Position numbers and translations under genes: made by a program. The notes beneath the pieces were generated by a model. The model worked only from the letters and a program-made list of their open reading frames with translations. It did not search any database and was not told the origin of the DNA. A stretch of DNA of 64,000 nt from Candidatus Babeliales bacterium (lineage in GTDB: Bacteria; Babelota; Babeliae; Babelales; RVW-14), in the NCBI GenBank assembly GCA_019746485.1, contig JAIERW010000013.1, positions 1 to 64,000 on the forward strand, read 5' to 3'. Positions 45,601 through 54,701 of the stretch are shown in pieces; within the stretch, counting starts at the first letter, position 1, and the number at the start of each line of letters is the position of its first letter.

Positions 45601-46563
45601 TTAGGCGCTTATTTTTAAGATCAGCAAAAATGAAACAATCATGGCATAAATAACCGACGATTCAATAAACGTGCTGGTAAGAAGCGTAAGTTTAATCATG
45701 AGTGGATAGTTGTTTGGCTCTTGCGCAATTTGTTGGCAACTTTTTGAAGCCGAAAGGCCAATGCCTGCCCCAGTGCCTAGCGACCCAAGCCCCAGTGTGA
45801 GTGCGGCTGTTAAAATGACCGGGCCTTGTGGCATAAAATCAAGGCCGCGTGTTGGCACATAAAAAAGAAACATAAGAGCAAGAAGCAAACAAAAGATAAT
45901 GGGCGTTTCAATAAATGCTTGTCCAAAGAGCGCGAAGGGGAAAATTTTGTTGTAAGCATTTTTGTTGGTGCTGACGGCCGTGCATGCTGCTTGGCAAAAA
46001 ATAGCTTGGCCAATTGAAGGCCCAATGCTGGCTATACCAATAACCAAGCCGGCGCCCAAGTTTTTAATACCGTCAATAATAACCATGCCTTCGTGCATAT
46101 TCGTTTTAATGAGCAACGAAATAATAAACGAAAACAGGACCGGAGCTTCAATAATTGACTGGCACAAGAGCATGAGGGTGATAATTTTTTGTGCAAAAAA
46201 AGGTTGACGACCAATGCCTTGTGTTGCTGCTCGTACCACAAAGCTTGAGGCAAGGCTGGTTGAAAGGGCTGCCAAGCCAATGGCAAGACCAATGCCAAGT
46301 TCAGACAAACCAACTTCGAGCGTCATATCTTTTGGTGCGCCCAACAGCATGAGCAGTGACATAACCAGCGCAATAACAATGCCGCTTTCAATGAGAGCCA
46401 AACCAATCAACATTGCTTTAAAGGTGTTGTCTCTGCCTAATTCTTGGCGCTCCATTGCCTGGAGTGCGCTCATGCCGGCAAAGCCTTGTCCCAAGCCGCC
46501 GCCAATAGTTGCCAGGCCAAGAGCTAAAATGGCCGAAAAATAATGAAGAAAATTAGGAAGCAT
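45601..46563 (-). CDS. atpE: F-type ATP synthase c subunit with four fused hairpins
   Basis: 320 residues from the ATG at 46563 (a GTG at 46572 is also possible), about four times a normal c subunit (70-90). Four helical hairpins of about 80 residues each carry one ion-binding Glu: Glu59 (LALIESG), Glu139 (SIIEAP), Glu219 (AFIETP) and Glu301 (FIESSVIY). Helix 1 of repeats 1 and 3 has Gln26 (GGLGQG) and Gln186 (SIGQA), each 33 residues before the Glu, the same distance as Gln32-Glu65 of the sodium-binding Ilyobacter c subunit. Ser/Thr follows the Glu in repeats 1, 3 and 4. Repeat 2 keeps a GRQP loop. Overlaps the atpB end by 11 bp. Confidence 0.92.
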   Translation of the reverse strand: MLPNFLHYFSAILALGLATIGGGLGQGFAGMSALQAMERQELGRDNTFKAMLIGLALIESGIVIALVMSLLMLLGAPKDMTLEVGLSELGIGLAIGLAALSTSLASSFVVRAATQGIGRQPFFAQKIITLMLLCQSIIEAPVLFSFIISLLIKTNMHEGMVIIDGIKNLGAGLVIGIASIGPSIGQAIFCQAACTAVSTNKNAYNKIFPFALFGQAFIETPIIFCLLLALMFLFYVPTRGLDFMPQGPVILTAALTLGLGSLGTGAGIGLSASKSCQQIAQEPNNYPLMIKLTLLTSTFIESSVIYAMIVSFLLILKISA

Positions 46564-47419
46564 GGTAATCACTTTCTTCTGGTTCTTGTGTTGGTTGTGC
46601 GTCTGGGTCGGTTATGCCCATTGAGAGGTACGTTGCGGTGAGCATGGTAAGAACAAATGATTGTATGAGTCCTTCAAAAAAGCCAAAAAACATTTGAACG
46701 CCTACCAGCGCAAAGAGTGTTATGTAGAGAATTTTACTTAAGCGCGCGAACCGCTCATTTTTGCCCAAAGCAGGAAGTTTGTGCGCAATAACAGCCAGAA
46801 GTATAATAACGATAGTTAGGCCAATAAAATGAAATTTTAATTTGTTGCCAACAAATTGCATGATCATACTAAAAATAATGCTGCCGCCCAAAATATTACC
46901 AAACAGTCGAAATGACATTGAGGCGATTTTTGCCAGCTCGCCTACCACATTGATGGGTGCCAAAAAAAAGATTGGCTGCACAAATTCTTTTAAATAATGG
47001 CGAAAACCCTTAAATTTAATTTTGTAAAATTGTACGTAAACAAAGCTGGTAAGTCCCAGGGCTAGCGTGGTATTTAAATCATTGGTTGATTCATCTAAAA
47101 ATGGGATCAAGCTGGTTGAGCTACAAAAAAGCGTGAAGAGAAAAAGTGATGTGATAAAAGCAAAGTGGTGATACATAAATTTACCAAATGATTCTTTGGT
47201 TAAATCAATAAAAAAGCCAATTGCTTTTTCATAAGCCAACGAAATTAATGTTGGGTTGCGCTTTAAGAGATTTTTTCCTACCAGTGCCAAGGCAAATAAG
47301 ATGCCCATGGCGATCCAGGTATACATAAGCGTGTCCAAATGAACATGCCAAAATGAGCCTTCAAGGCCCAAAAATTTAAAGGGAGCAATTTCTTTATATT
47401 TAAAAAGATTAATATTCAC
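46553..47419 (-). CDS. atpB: F-type ATP synthase subunit a
   Basis: Subunit a holds the ion half-channels of Fo. The essential Arg is Arg171 in MSFRLFGNILGG, preceded by VVGELAKIAS; the last helices have the usual form, VQMFFGFFEGLIQSFVLTMLTATY. I start at GTG 47419 because AAAGG is seven bases upstream and the GTGA overlap with the AtpR-like stop is a standard coupling arrangement; an ATG at 47455 would overlap by 40 bases. 288 residues. Order here is AtpR-like, a, c, with no b, delta or F1 genes. Confidence 0.93.
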   Translation of the reverse strand: MNINLFKYKEIAPFKFLGLEGSFWHVHLDTLMYTWIAMGILFALALVGKNLLKRNPTLISLAYEKAIGFFIDLTKESFGKFMYHHFAFITSLFLFTLFCSSTSLIPFLDESTNDLNTTLALGLTSFVYVQFYKIKFKGFRHYLKEFVQPIFFLAPINVVGELAKIASMSFRLFGNILGGSIIFSMIMQFVGNKLKFHFIGLTIVIILLAVIAHKLPALGKNERFARLSKILYITLFALVGVQMFFGFFEGLIQSFVLTMLTATYLSMGITDPDAQPTQEPEESDYHAS

Positions 47420-47706
47420 GAAAGAACCTTTGTTTTCTTGAGCGTGTAGAACCAAAAACTGATACCAAAGCCAGCAAGAAAAACCGGCAAATTAACCTGC
47501 AACCAAAAATAAAGGACCGACACAATAAGTATTAGTATAAAAAATCTTGCAACAAACAATACTAAAGGTTGTAAAAAAAAGCGAGAAGCGGCTTTGTTAG
47601 GCTTTGTTTGAAATATCTTTTGGAGCTGGGCAACAAAAAGATAGGCATAGGTAAGCCCCACTAAAAGACCAGAAACAAAAGAAATAAATAGCGTTGTTGT
47701 TGTCAT
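47416..47706 (-). CDS. AtpR-like small membrane protein
   Basis: 96 residues from the ATG at 47706, which has GGGG seven bases upstream (a TTG at 47727 is in frame). Three hydrophobic helices: FISFVSGLLVGLTYAYLFVA, LVLFVARFFILILIVSVLYF with an Arg inside the membrane, and LPVFLAGFGISFWFYTL. This layout matches AtpR, the small subunit encoded before atpB in N-ATPase operons (order ...Q-R-B-E...), where the buried basic residue is thought to contact c subunits. An AtpI-type protein is the alternative. Assignment rests on length, helix pattern and position. Confidence 0.6.
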   Translation of the reverse strand: MTTTTLFISFVSGLLVGLTYAYLFVAQLQKIFQTKPNKAASRFFLQPLVLFVARFFILILIVSVLYFWLQVNLPVFLAGFGISFWFYTLKKTKVLS

Positions 47707-47890
47707 AATGTACCCCAATAATGGCAAAGTGCCCTAATTCTAAAGGCTAGTATGAAAATGGCACATGTGCAAGTAAAAGAATGCATTCTAGGCCAGCTTA
47801 ATAAAAATATTGCTTCTACTTATTCAATTCTATTACCATTGAAGCAATGGAGAGGGGCGAAAAAGGGAATAGTATGTTTGAGGGGGAATA

Positions 47891-48478
47891 ATGAAGAATA
47901 TGAGACTTTTGTTGAATTTATTGCTTACTGGCTTTTTGGTGGCCAGTTGTGGTCGCTCTTTGAGTGCCTTGCCTGCGGGTGGCGTGGTTCGCAACAAGAT
48001 TCCAATGAACGTTGCAGGCCAAAAGGTACAACCTGGTGCAAAATTTGCTTTGGGAGATTTGTGGAATCTGATCAACACACGATTGCCTAAAAAGGTTGCT
48101 AATTTTATTGTGTTAGCTGGAGAAAATAAACAATTCTTTACTGATGCCCAGAGCAACTGGAGTCAAGGTGTTCAGCCAGTTGGTTCTTATAGTGCCGACC
48201 GTCTTGGTTTTTCTCTCGACTGGATTCAACAAAATAAAGACCAACAGGTAACATTGCTTGATGATCCGGATCTGATCTCATTACTAGAAAAAGAAAATCG
48301 TGTTGCCAGTACAAGCCAGGGCGATAAGTATCAAAAGATTTTACTTTATTTTACGATTGACATGAATGGTACTTCATACCGACTTTATTTGAATGATCCG
48401 TATCCAGGAAAAGTAGTGGCAATAGGAAACAAGACGATTAATCCAGTAAAAAATGTCATCAATGCTTGGGATATATAA
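47891..48478 (+). CDS. Putative lipoprotein of unknown function
   Basis: 195 residues with a clear lipobox, LLLTGFLVASCGRS (Cys20), and a strong ribosome-binding site (AGGGGG four bases before the ATG). The body is a small mixed alpha/beta region with LPKKVANFIVLAGENKQFF and ILLYFTIDMNGTSYRLYLNDPYPG; no known domain recognised. Divergent from the Fo genes and followed by a terminator, so it is a single-gene unit. Confidence 0.72.
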   Translation: MKNMRLLLNLLLTGFLVASCGRSLSALPAGGVVRNKIPMNVAGQKVQPGAKFALGDLWNLINTRLPKKVANFIVLAGENKQFFTDAQSNWSQGVQPVGSYSADRLGFSLDWIQQNKDQQVTLLDDPDLISLLEKENRVASTSQGDKYQKILLYFTIDMNGTSYRLYLNDPYPGKVVAIGNKTINPVKNVINAWDI

Positions 48479-48502
48479 CAATTTTTTGAATTGACAACAT
48501 TG

Positions 48503-48540
48503 ACAAGGAGCGGCTGTTTTATGCAGTCGCTCCTTGTTTT
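48503..48540. terminator. Intrinsic terminator between convergent genes
   Basis: ACAAGGAGCG (48503-48512) pairs with CGCTCCTTGT (48528-48537); the inner bases extend the stem to 14 bp with one G-T pair, leaving a 7-base loop, and T residues follow. It serves the lipoprotein gene and lies directly at the 3' end of the PEP synthase gene on the other strand. Confidence 0.85.
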
Positions 48541-48541
48541 G

Positions 48542-50932
48542 CTAAGCTTTGTTGAGCAACATCATTTCTTTTAACACGCTGTCCGGGTTGAGCGAAATAG
48601 AATCAATTCCCTGGTCAACCAAAAATTGGGCAAATTCAGGATAGTCTGAGGGCGCTTGCCCGCAAATACCAATTTTTTTGTTGGCTCGTTTGGCGCCTTG
48701 AATTGCCATGGTCAACATCATTTTGACTGCTTCATTGCGTTCGTCAAAAATGGCAGCAACCAAGCCAGAATCACGATCAACACCCAGTGTCATTTGCGTC
48801 AAGTCGTTGGAGCCAATTGAAAAGCCGTCAAAGAGTTTGGCAAAGTGATCAATGAGTAAAACGTTTGAAGGGATTTCGACCATCATGTAAAACTCAAGCC
48901 CATTGTTGCCTTGCTCCAGCCCGTGCCGCTTCATTTCTGCGAGAGCCTTTTGTGCCTCGTCAACCGTGCGGACAAAAGGCAGCATGAGCTTAACGTTGGT
49001 AAGGCCCATTTCATTGCGTATTTTTTTCATGGCTGCACATTCCAGCGCAAAGCCTTCTTGATATTTTGAGTGGTAATAGCGCGAAGCACCACGAAAGCCC
49101 AGCATTGGGTTTTCTTCTTCCGGCTCAAAATCTTTGCCGGCAATCAGCTTGCGATACTCATTGCTTTTAAAATCTGACATGCGAATAATGACCGGCTTTG
49201 GGTAAAAAGCGGCGGCAATAGTGCCTGCTTCTTGGGCAAGTTTGTCGATAAAATATTGTTTCTTGTCGTCGTATCCAGCGGTGAGCCGAGCAATTAAAGC
49301 CCGATCGTGTTCGTCTGAAACTTTTTCGGAGTGAACCAGTGCCATGGGATGAATTTGTAGCGCATTGTTAATAATAAATTCCAAGCGCGCCAAGCCAACG
49401 CCCGCATTGGGAATGTGCACTAAATTAAATACTTCGTCCGGGTTGCCCACATTCATCATCAAATTAACGGGTGGATTTTTTAAATGACTGGTTTCTATTT
49501 TTTTAATTTCAAAATCAAAATGGCCTTGGTAGACCGAACCAACTTCGCCGTTGGCGCAGTCCAGCGTAATTTCTTGGCCATCAATAATTCGTGTTGTTGC
49601 GTCTTCAGCGCCAACAATTGCCGGTATGCCCAGCTCGCGGCTAATGATAGCGGCGTGGCAGGTGCGGCCTCCGCGGTTGGTAACAATGCCGGCAGCAATT
49701 TTCATGATCGGTTCCCAGTCGGGGTCGGTCATGTCGGTTACCAAAATATCGCCCGGCTGCAGCTCGTGCATCGCTTTGATATTTTTAATAATGCGCGCTT
49801 TGCCAACGGCAATTTTGCGGCCCACGCTCTTGCCTTGCACAATAATGTTTTCTTTAGAAATTTTTGTTTTATCCAGCACGTATTCTTCAAAAAAAGATTG
49901 CTGCTGTTTTTGGGAATAAACCGTTTCTGGGCGTGCTTGCACAATATAAAGTTTGCCATCAAGGCCGTCTTTTGCCCACTCAATGTCCATTGGCGACCAC
50001 GTGCCGCGCTGTTCAGAATAATGATCTTCAATGAGTGCCGCTTGCTGCGCCAAGAAAAGTACTTCGTCGTTGGTCAAACAAAATTGCTCGCGCTCATGTG
50101 CTGGTACTTCAACTTTAGTGGTTTGTTGCCCATGGTCGGCATAAATAAGTTTTTGTTGTTTGCTGCCCAGTCGCTTTTTTAAAACTGGCTTAAAGCCCTG
50201 TTTGAGCGTTGGTTTGTGTACATAAAATTCGTCGGGATTTACACTGCCCTGCACCACCATTTCGCCAAGGCCGTACGAAGCGCTGATATAAATAACGTCT
50301 CTAAAACCACTTTCGGTATCCAGTGTAAAAATAACGCCGGCGCTACCTTTGTCTGAGCGGACCATTTTTTGCACGCCAATTGAAAGTGCAACGTCCATGT
50401 GGTCAAAGCCGTGGTCCATGCGGTATGACATGGCACGGTCGGTAAACAGCGAAGCATACGCATTGCTGCACGCGGTAAGCAGTTCTTGCTCGCCGCGAAC
50501 ATTTAAATACGTTTCTTGTTGGCCGGCAAAAGAATTGGCGGGCAAATCTTCAGCCGTTGCTGATGAACGCACCGCAACGTCGCAGGGTGCAGGATAGCGT
50601 TGAGCAAGTGTTTGGTAGGCTTGGCATATTTCGGCTGCAAGTTCTGGTGGTAGTGGGGCTTGTGCAATGAGCGTGCGAATTTGTGTGCCCAATTGGGCAA
50701 ATACTTCCAGGTTATTTTTGTTCAGCTGTGCGAGTAAATTTTTTAGAGGTTCTTCAAGATTATTTGTTGAAAGCAGGTGACGATAGGCATCGGCTGTGAT
50801 GGCAAAACCTGAAGGGACTTGGACCCCTTTTGAGGTCAATTTTTGAATCATCTCGCCAAGCGAAGCATTCTTTCCTCCAACACTATTGAGGTCTTTTATA
50901 CTAATCTCTTCGAATAATTTTATAAATTTCAT
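48542..50932 (-). CDS. ppsA: Phosphoenolpyruvate synthase (pyruvate, water dikinase)
   Basis: Converts pyruvate and ATP to PEP, AMP and phosphate. 796 residues, close to the usual 790-800. The ATP-grasp domain begins LNSVGGKNASLGEM and includes SAGVIFTLDTESGF; the phospho-His domain has GGRTCHAAII with His426; the PEP-binding barrel has MPGFRGASR-type MLGFRGASRYY, IGSNDLTQMTLGVDRDSG and GICGQAPSDYPE with Cys757. The AMP-forming type is indicated by length and by the missing PPDK insert. With enolase it feeds gluconeogenesis from pyruvate, useful if the organism imports C3/C4 acids. Confidence 0.96.
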   Translation of the reverse strand: MKFIKLFEEISIKDLNSVGGKNASLGEMIQKLTSKGVQVPSGFAITADAYRHLLSTNNLEEPLKNLLAQLNKNNLEVFAQLGTQIRTLIAQAPLPPELAAEICQAYQTLAQRYPAPCDVAVRSSATAEDLPANSFAGQQETYLNVRGEQELLTACSNAYASLFTDRAMSYRMDHGFDHMDVALSIGVQKMVRSDKGSAGVIFTLDTESGFRDVIYISASYGLGEMVVQGSVNPDEFYVHKPTLKQGFKPVLKKRLGSKQQKLIYADHGQQTTKVEVPAHEREQFCLTNDEVLFLAQQAALIEDHYSEQRGTWSPMDIEWAKDGLDGKLYIVQARPETVYSQKQQQSFFEEYVLDKTKISKENIIVQGKSVGRKIAVGKARIIKNIKAMHELQPGDILVTDMTDPDWEPIMKIAAGIVTNRGGRTCHAAIISRELGIPAIVGAEDATTRIIDGQEITLDCANGEVGSVYQGHFDFEIKKIETSHLKNPPVNLMMNVGNPDEVFNLVHIPNAGVGLARLEFIINNALQIHPMALVHSEKVSDEHDRALIARLTAGYDDKKQYFIDKLAQEAGTIAAAFYPKPVIIRMSDFKSNEYRKLIAGKDFEPEEENPMLGFRGASRYYHSKYQEGFALECAAMKKIRNEMGLTNVKLMLPFVRTVDEAQKALAEMKRHGLEQGNNGLEFYMMVEIPSNVLLIDHFAKLFDGFSIGSNDLTQMTLGVDRDSGLVAAIFDERNEAVKMMLTMAIQGAKRANKKIGICGQAPSDYPEFAQFLVDQGIDSISLNPDSVLKEMMLLNKA

Positions 50933-51035
50933 AAACTAATATCCCTGGCATAGTTTTGGGGTGCCGCATCTGATTCATAAACTCGTGGCATTAGAGTAGA
51001 CGATTGAGCTTTATTTGAAAATAAAAAGGATAACT

Positions 51036-52163
51036 ATGAAGCAAGAGGCTGCAAAAAACTTAGTTTTTGTCATGTACGATGGCATCAAAAATTCGGTTTT
51101 TCAAAGTCAGGTACTACATCCTTTAATGCGATTACTTGAAGCTGATCATCAGATGCAGATTACGCTTGTTTCGTTTGAGCACAAGCGCCCTTCAAACCAA
51201 GAACTGATAACGATTATTCCTGCACACGAGCGCTTGCACTTTGTGCTGAGCCGCCGGTTGCCGTTTGTGGGTAAAATTGGCCTACGGTTTGCGGCCTATC
51301 AATTTTTTAAACTGTTAAATGTAATACAGCCTGACGAAATTATTGCACGTGGGCCATTGTCTGGTTTTGTAATGATGCAGGCGATGCGCAAAATTATGGG
51401 AAGACAAAAAAAACAACAACCTGCGTTGATAGTGCCTAACGTTACCGTGCAGGCGCGGGGGTTGTGTGCTGAAGAGTATCGTTATGATCGCTCGTTCAAA
51501 AAAAGTTCTTTTTTAAGGCGCTTATTTTATAAATTTATGTATGCACGGCTAGACAGTGTTGAACGTGCTGTTTTTGGTAAAAATTTAGGTTTTGAAAAAA
51601 TTATGATTGAGGCAGTAAGTCCTGCACTCAAAGATTATTTGGTTGACCGCTTTCAGGCAGACCCTGAAAAAATACTGATTGCGTCAAAAGATATTCCGCA
51701 TGTTTTAGACCAACAAACCGTTGCGCAATGGCGTCGCGATGTGCGTTGTCAGCTGGGCATTCCCGACGATTCCGTTGTTTATTGCTACAGCGGTTCGTTT
51801 AAGCCGTGGCAATGCGCGCCGCAGACCGTGCAGTTTTTTACTGAACAGTTGCGTACTGACGCAAAGAGTTTTTTGTTGGTACTTTCTGCCGATCATGAAA
51901 TATTTAGGAAAGAGTTGCTAAAGTCGCAGGTGCCGGTTAACCATTTTGCGGTGCTTTCGGTTGGCGCTACCCAGCTTTATCGCTATTTGGCAGCAGCCGA
52001 TTTTGGCCTGCTTTTTAGAGAGCATGACGTGATTAATTGGGTTTCGCGGCCTACCAAAATGCTTGAGTATCAAGCGGTTGGTTTACCCGTGTTGCACAAC
52101 AATACCATTGCCTGGCTTAACAACAAGACTCAAATTCCTGCGCGTGGCGCACGGGCTCTTTAG
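51036..52163 (+). CDS. GT-B glycosyltransferase (GT4-like)
   Basis: 375 residues from the ATG at 51036, which has AAGGA five bases upstream (an in-frame ATG at 51015 lacks a site). The N-terminal half starts NLVFVMYDGIKNSVFQSQV with EIIARGPLSGFVMM; the C-terminal half has VVYCYSGSFKPWQCAPQTVQF, SADHEIFRKELL and, near the end, DFGLLFREHDVINWVSRPTKMLEYQAVGLPVL, the usual donor-sugar region. The sequence stops soon after this, so the last helix of most GT4 enzymes is short. Divergent from ppsA. Probably an envelope glycan enzyme; sugar unknown. Confidence 0.75.
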   Translation: MKQEAAKNLVFVMYDGIKNSVFQSQVLHPLMRLLEADHQMQITLVSFEHKRPSNQELITIIPAHERLHFVLSRRLPFVGKIGLRFAAYQFFKLLNVIQPDEIIARGPLSGFVMMQAMRKIMGRQKKQQPALIVPNVTVQARGLCAEEYRYDRSFKKSSFLRRLFYKFMYARLDSVERAVFGKNLGFEKIMIEAVSPALKDYLVDRFQADPEKILIASKDIPHVLDQQTVAQWRRDVRCQLGIPDDSVVYCYSGSFKPWQCAPQTVQFFTEQLRTDAKSFLLVLSADHEIFRKELLKSQVPVNHFAVLSVGATQLYRYLAAADFGLLFREHDVINWVSRPTKMLEYQAVGLPVLHNNTIAWLNNKTQIPARGARAL

Positions 52164-52978
52164 CTTTGTAAGCGCTGCCAAATTTCAAGCAATTCAACAA
52201 AAGAAATTTGTTGAGCACGCAACTTGAGCGTTGCTTCATCAAACTTTTCAAGCGCATAATGAGCTTGTTTCAAGTTATTTGCTAGCGTGCGGCGTGGTGA
52301 AGCAAAGCAGAGCTTGGCAAATTTCCAAAACGCTTCTTCGTTTGGAATTGGTGTTACGGCTGTTTTTGGTTTGAAATACAAAAGACGTGAATGAACTTTT
52401 GGTGGTGGTGTAAACGCTTCTGGTTCAACCTTTTCCATCAAAGAAACATCAAAGTGGTGTTGTAAGAGCAAGCTGGTTGGGTTGTAGCCCCGGCCTTGTT
52501 TGGCAACAATCTTTTGGGCAACCTCTTCTTGAATCATAACTACGCCTTCGTTAATAAACTGCTTATGTCTTACGAAGGTAAAAAATATGGGGAAGGTGAT
52601 TTGGTAGGGCACGTTTGCCAGAACCACCCAAGGTGCTTCAACCTGAAACTCTTCGTGGGTAATTTCAAGAAAATTTTTGTGCCTGATCTCAAGGCGTGGG
52701 TCGCTAATTTTTTTGCGCACCACTTCAATCCATTCAGGGTCAATTTCATAACAGATCAATTTTTTGCAGCGGGTTTGTTCTAAAACGGCATGCGTTAAAA
52801 AGCCATCACCACAACCAATTTCTAGAACGGTTGTTTCTGGTGTTACTTTCACCGCGCTGATCATGTTGTCTACCGTAGAATTTTTACGCAAAAAATGCTG
52901 ACCAAATTCTTTTTTCTTGCGAGGTTCTTGTCGCTGGTTTTTGAAAAAGTTTTCTTTGAATGGGGTTCTTTTGCTCAT
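52160..52978 (-). CDS. rsmA: 16S rRNA A1518/A1519 dimethyltransferase
   Basis: Dimethylates two adjacent adenines near the 3' end of 16S rRNA (KsgA). Motifs: KKEFGQHFLRKN at the start of the fold, VLEIGCGDGFLTHAVL for AdoMet, ICYEIDPEWIEVV, LANVPYQITFPIF (the catalytic N-x-PY motif, here NVPY) and TPPPKVHSRLLYF. The start at 52978 (MSKRTPFKEN) is preferred over 53026, although the AAAGG is close at about four bases. Basic N-terminal extension of about 30 residues. Its stop overlaps the preceding convergent gene by four bases. Confidence 0.95.
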   Translation of the reverse strand: MSKRTPFKENFFKNQRQEPRKKKEFGQHFLRKNSTVDNMISAVKVTPETTVLEIGCGDGFLTHAVLEQTRCKKLICYEIDPEWIEVVRKKISDPRLEIRHKNFLEITHEEFQVEAPWVVLANVPYQITFPIFFTFVRHKQFINEGVVMIQEEVAQKIVAKQGRGYNPTSLLLQHHFDVSLMEKVEPEAFTPPPKVHSRLLYFKPKTAVTPIPNEEAFWKFAKLCFASPRRTLANNLKQAHYALEKFDEATLKLRAQQISFVELLEIWQRLQS

Positions 52979-53101
52979 GGGCCTTTGTTTTCTTAATGAG
53001 AAGCTGATAAAATATAAGTTAAGCATATTTTCAGTATAAATGCAAAAAAGGCCCTATTTTTCGCCCTTTTGCTTATGATATGATTTCTTAAAAGGATGGT
53101 T

Positions 53102-54667
53102 ATGAAAAAGTTATTGTTTTTGTTATTGTTCGGCTTTTCTTATCTACAGGCGGGCACTTTGAATCAGTATTCAACGCTTACACAATGGTCGGCTGCCTGC
53201 TTTGAAAAGCTGCCAGAGTACGATCATTCCTGCCAGCGCGAGGCTATGGCCCCCGGTGCCGATCTACAAAAAATTTACCAAACACCGTTAACGGCGAAAC
53301 AATTTCAACAAAAAATGCATGAGTTTGTTACAGTCAGTCAAAAAGAACTTCAAAAGAAAGAGCTATGGATTGGTAGCAATGCCCCACAAGACAGTCTTTT
53401 TGATGTTAGCTTGGACCATCCGAATGAGTTTGAGCATGCGTATATTCAAAAATTAGTTATCCCTGCTCAGAGCACTGTCTGTTTTATGGGCGATTATCAT
53501 GGCAGTATCCATTCACTTTTGCGCACTATCTGGCGCTTGGCAGTCGCAGGGCTTCTTGATGATAACTTCAAGCTGAGGGACGATGTTTATCTGATATTTT
53601 TGGGTGACTTTGTAGACCGTGGTCGCTATGGTGCTGAAGTTTGGTACACGCTCATGCAGCTCAAGCTTGCAAATTGGAACAAGGTGCACTTGGTGCGCGG
53701 CAATCATGAAACGTGTGGGATTAGTGAACGCTTTGGTTTTTTGGGGTGGGGCGCTAAAAAACAGCTGGGCGAAGTTTGTAACAAATTTGAAGATCAAGCA
53801 GAAAAGAAAAAATTCGAGCACGGTGAGGTTGGTAAGCAGATTTTGAATCTATATCACTTTTTGCCGTTCGCTTTGTTTTTGAGCGCTGGTCATGAGTTTG
53901 TGCAGTGCTGCCACGCCGGTATTGCGCTAAACGATGCTGGTAATGATTTTTATGATGTAAATTCTTTTTTACAATCAGACAAAATTTTTACCAAAATTTC
54001 GAACAAACAAGAAGGTTTTCAGTGGAGTGATTTTGTGCAAGAGCTTCCGGTGTGGCAAGCACCTGTTGGCTGGCAGAGCGGTGCTCGTGGCTCAGACTTT
54101 GGTGTAACGGCAGATGTTTGTGCTGCGCGTGCCTATTTAAAAAAGAATAATTTAAAAGCATTTTTCCGTGGCCATCAAGATCAGTTTTTTGGTTGTAAGA
54201 TGCTTTTTGAAAATGCGCGCGACGCAAAAAAAGTTTTGGACAATGGCGCTTATCCAAACGGTCCGTACCATTGGCAGCATATTGTTTCTGGCATTGATCG
54301 CTATGATTCTCGTGGCTTTCTTATTAACAATTACGCTCCCATTTTTACTTTTACCTCGGCAAGTGAAGGGCAAGGCGTGCCCTTTGACTGTTTTGGGTTG
54401 GTTAATGTTGGCGATGGTCGTTATGAAAACTGGCGCCTAAGAGTTTGCGAAACAAGTTTAGTGCGCGAGCGTGATGGTAAATTTGTTTCGCTTGATCTGC
54501 CAACTGATGAGTCGTTGGGGGTGCGTTCAGTACAAGACCAATTTATCAAAGTTCAGTGGGCAATTTCTCCGCTTGCCCATTTGCAACACCAAGTAATTTT
54601 TGAAAAAATACTGCAAAACTGCAGTTCTTTTGACTTTGTCCGACCAACAGGATACAATCTTAATTGA
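53102..54667 (+). CDS. Exported PPP-type serine/threonine phosphatase-like metallophosphoesterase
   Basis: 521 residues. The ATG at 53102 (AGGA five bases upstream) opens a signal peptide (KKLLFLLLFGFSYLQAG). The three PPP metal-binding motifs are intact: GDYHG (130-134), GDFVDRG (168-174) and GNHE (200-203), followed by a Cys-Cys-His segment (CCHAGIAL) and FFRGHQDQ for the later His ligands. These are the hallmarks of eukaryote-type PP1/PP2A phosphatases and their bacterial relatives. The roughly 120-residue N-terminal extension and about 100 C-terminal residues are unassigned. Export implies targets outside the cytosol, possibly host phosphoproteins (inference). It stands alone before the tmRNA gene. 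Confidence 0.88.
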   Translation: MKKLLFLLLFGFSYLQAGTLNQYSTLTQWSAACFEKLPEYDHSCQREAMAPGADLQKIYQTPLTAKQFQQKMHEFVTVSQKELQKKELWIGSNAPQDSLFDVSLDHPNEFEHAYIQKLVIPAQSTVCFMGDYHGSIHSLLRTIWRLAVAGLLDDNFKLRDDVYLIFLGDFVDRGRYGAEVWYTLMQLKLANWNKVHLVRGNHETCGISERFGFLGWGAKKQLGEVCNKFEDQAEKKKFEHGEVGKQILNLYHFLPFALFLSAGHEFVQCCHAGIALNDAGNDFYDVNSFLQSDKIFTKISNKQEGFQWSDFVQELPVWQAPVGWQSGARGSDFGVTADVCAARAYLKKNNLKAFFRGHQDQFFGCKMLFENARDAKKVLDNGAYPNGPYHWQHIVSGIDRYDSRGFLINNYAPIFTFTSASEGQGVPFDCFGLVNVGDGRYENWRLRVCETSLVRERDGKFVSLDLPTDESLGVRSVQDQFIKVQWAISPLAHLQHQVIFEKILQNCSSFDFVRPTGYNLN

Positions 54668-54701
54668 GTATTATTACTTACTTCTTTGAAAAGCAGAATA
54701 C

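Noticed and set aside
45826-46543. Open frames on the + strand opposite the c-subunit gene
   Set aside because: They are antisense to a well-supported membrane protein; small open frames are common opposite Leu/Ile/Gly-rich genes.
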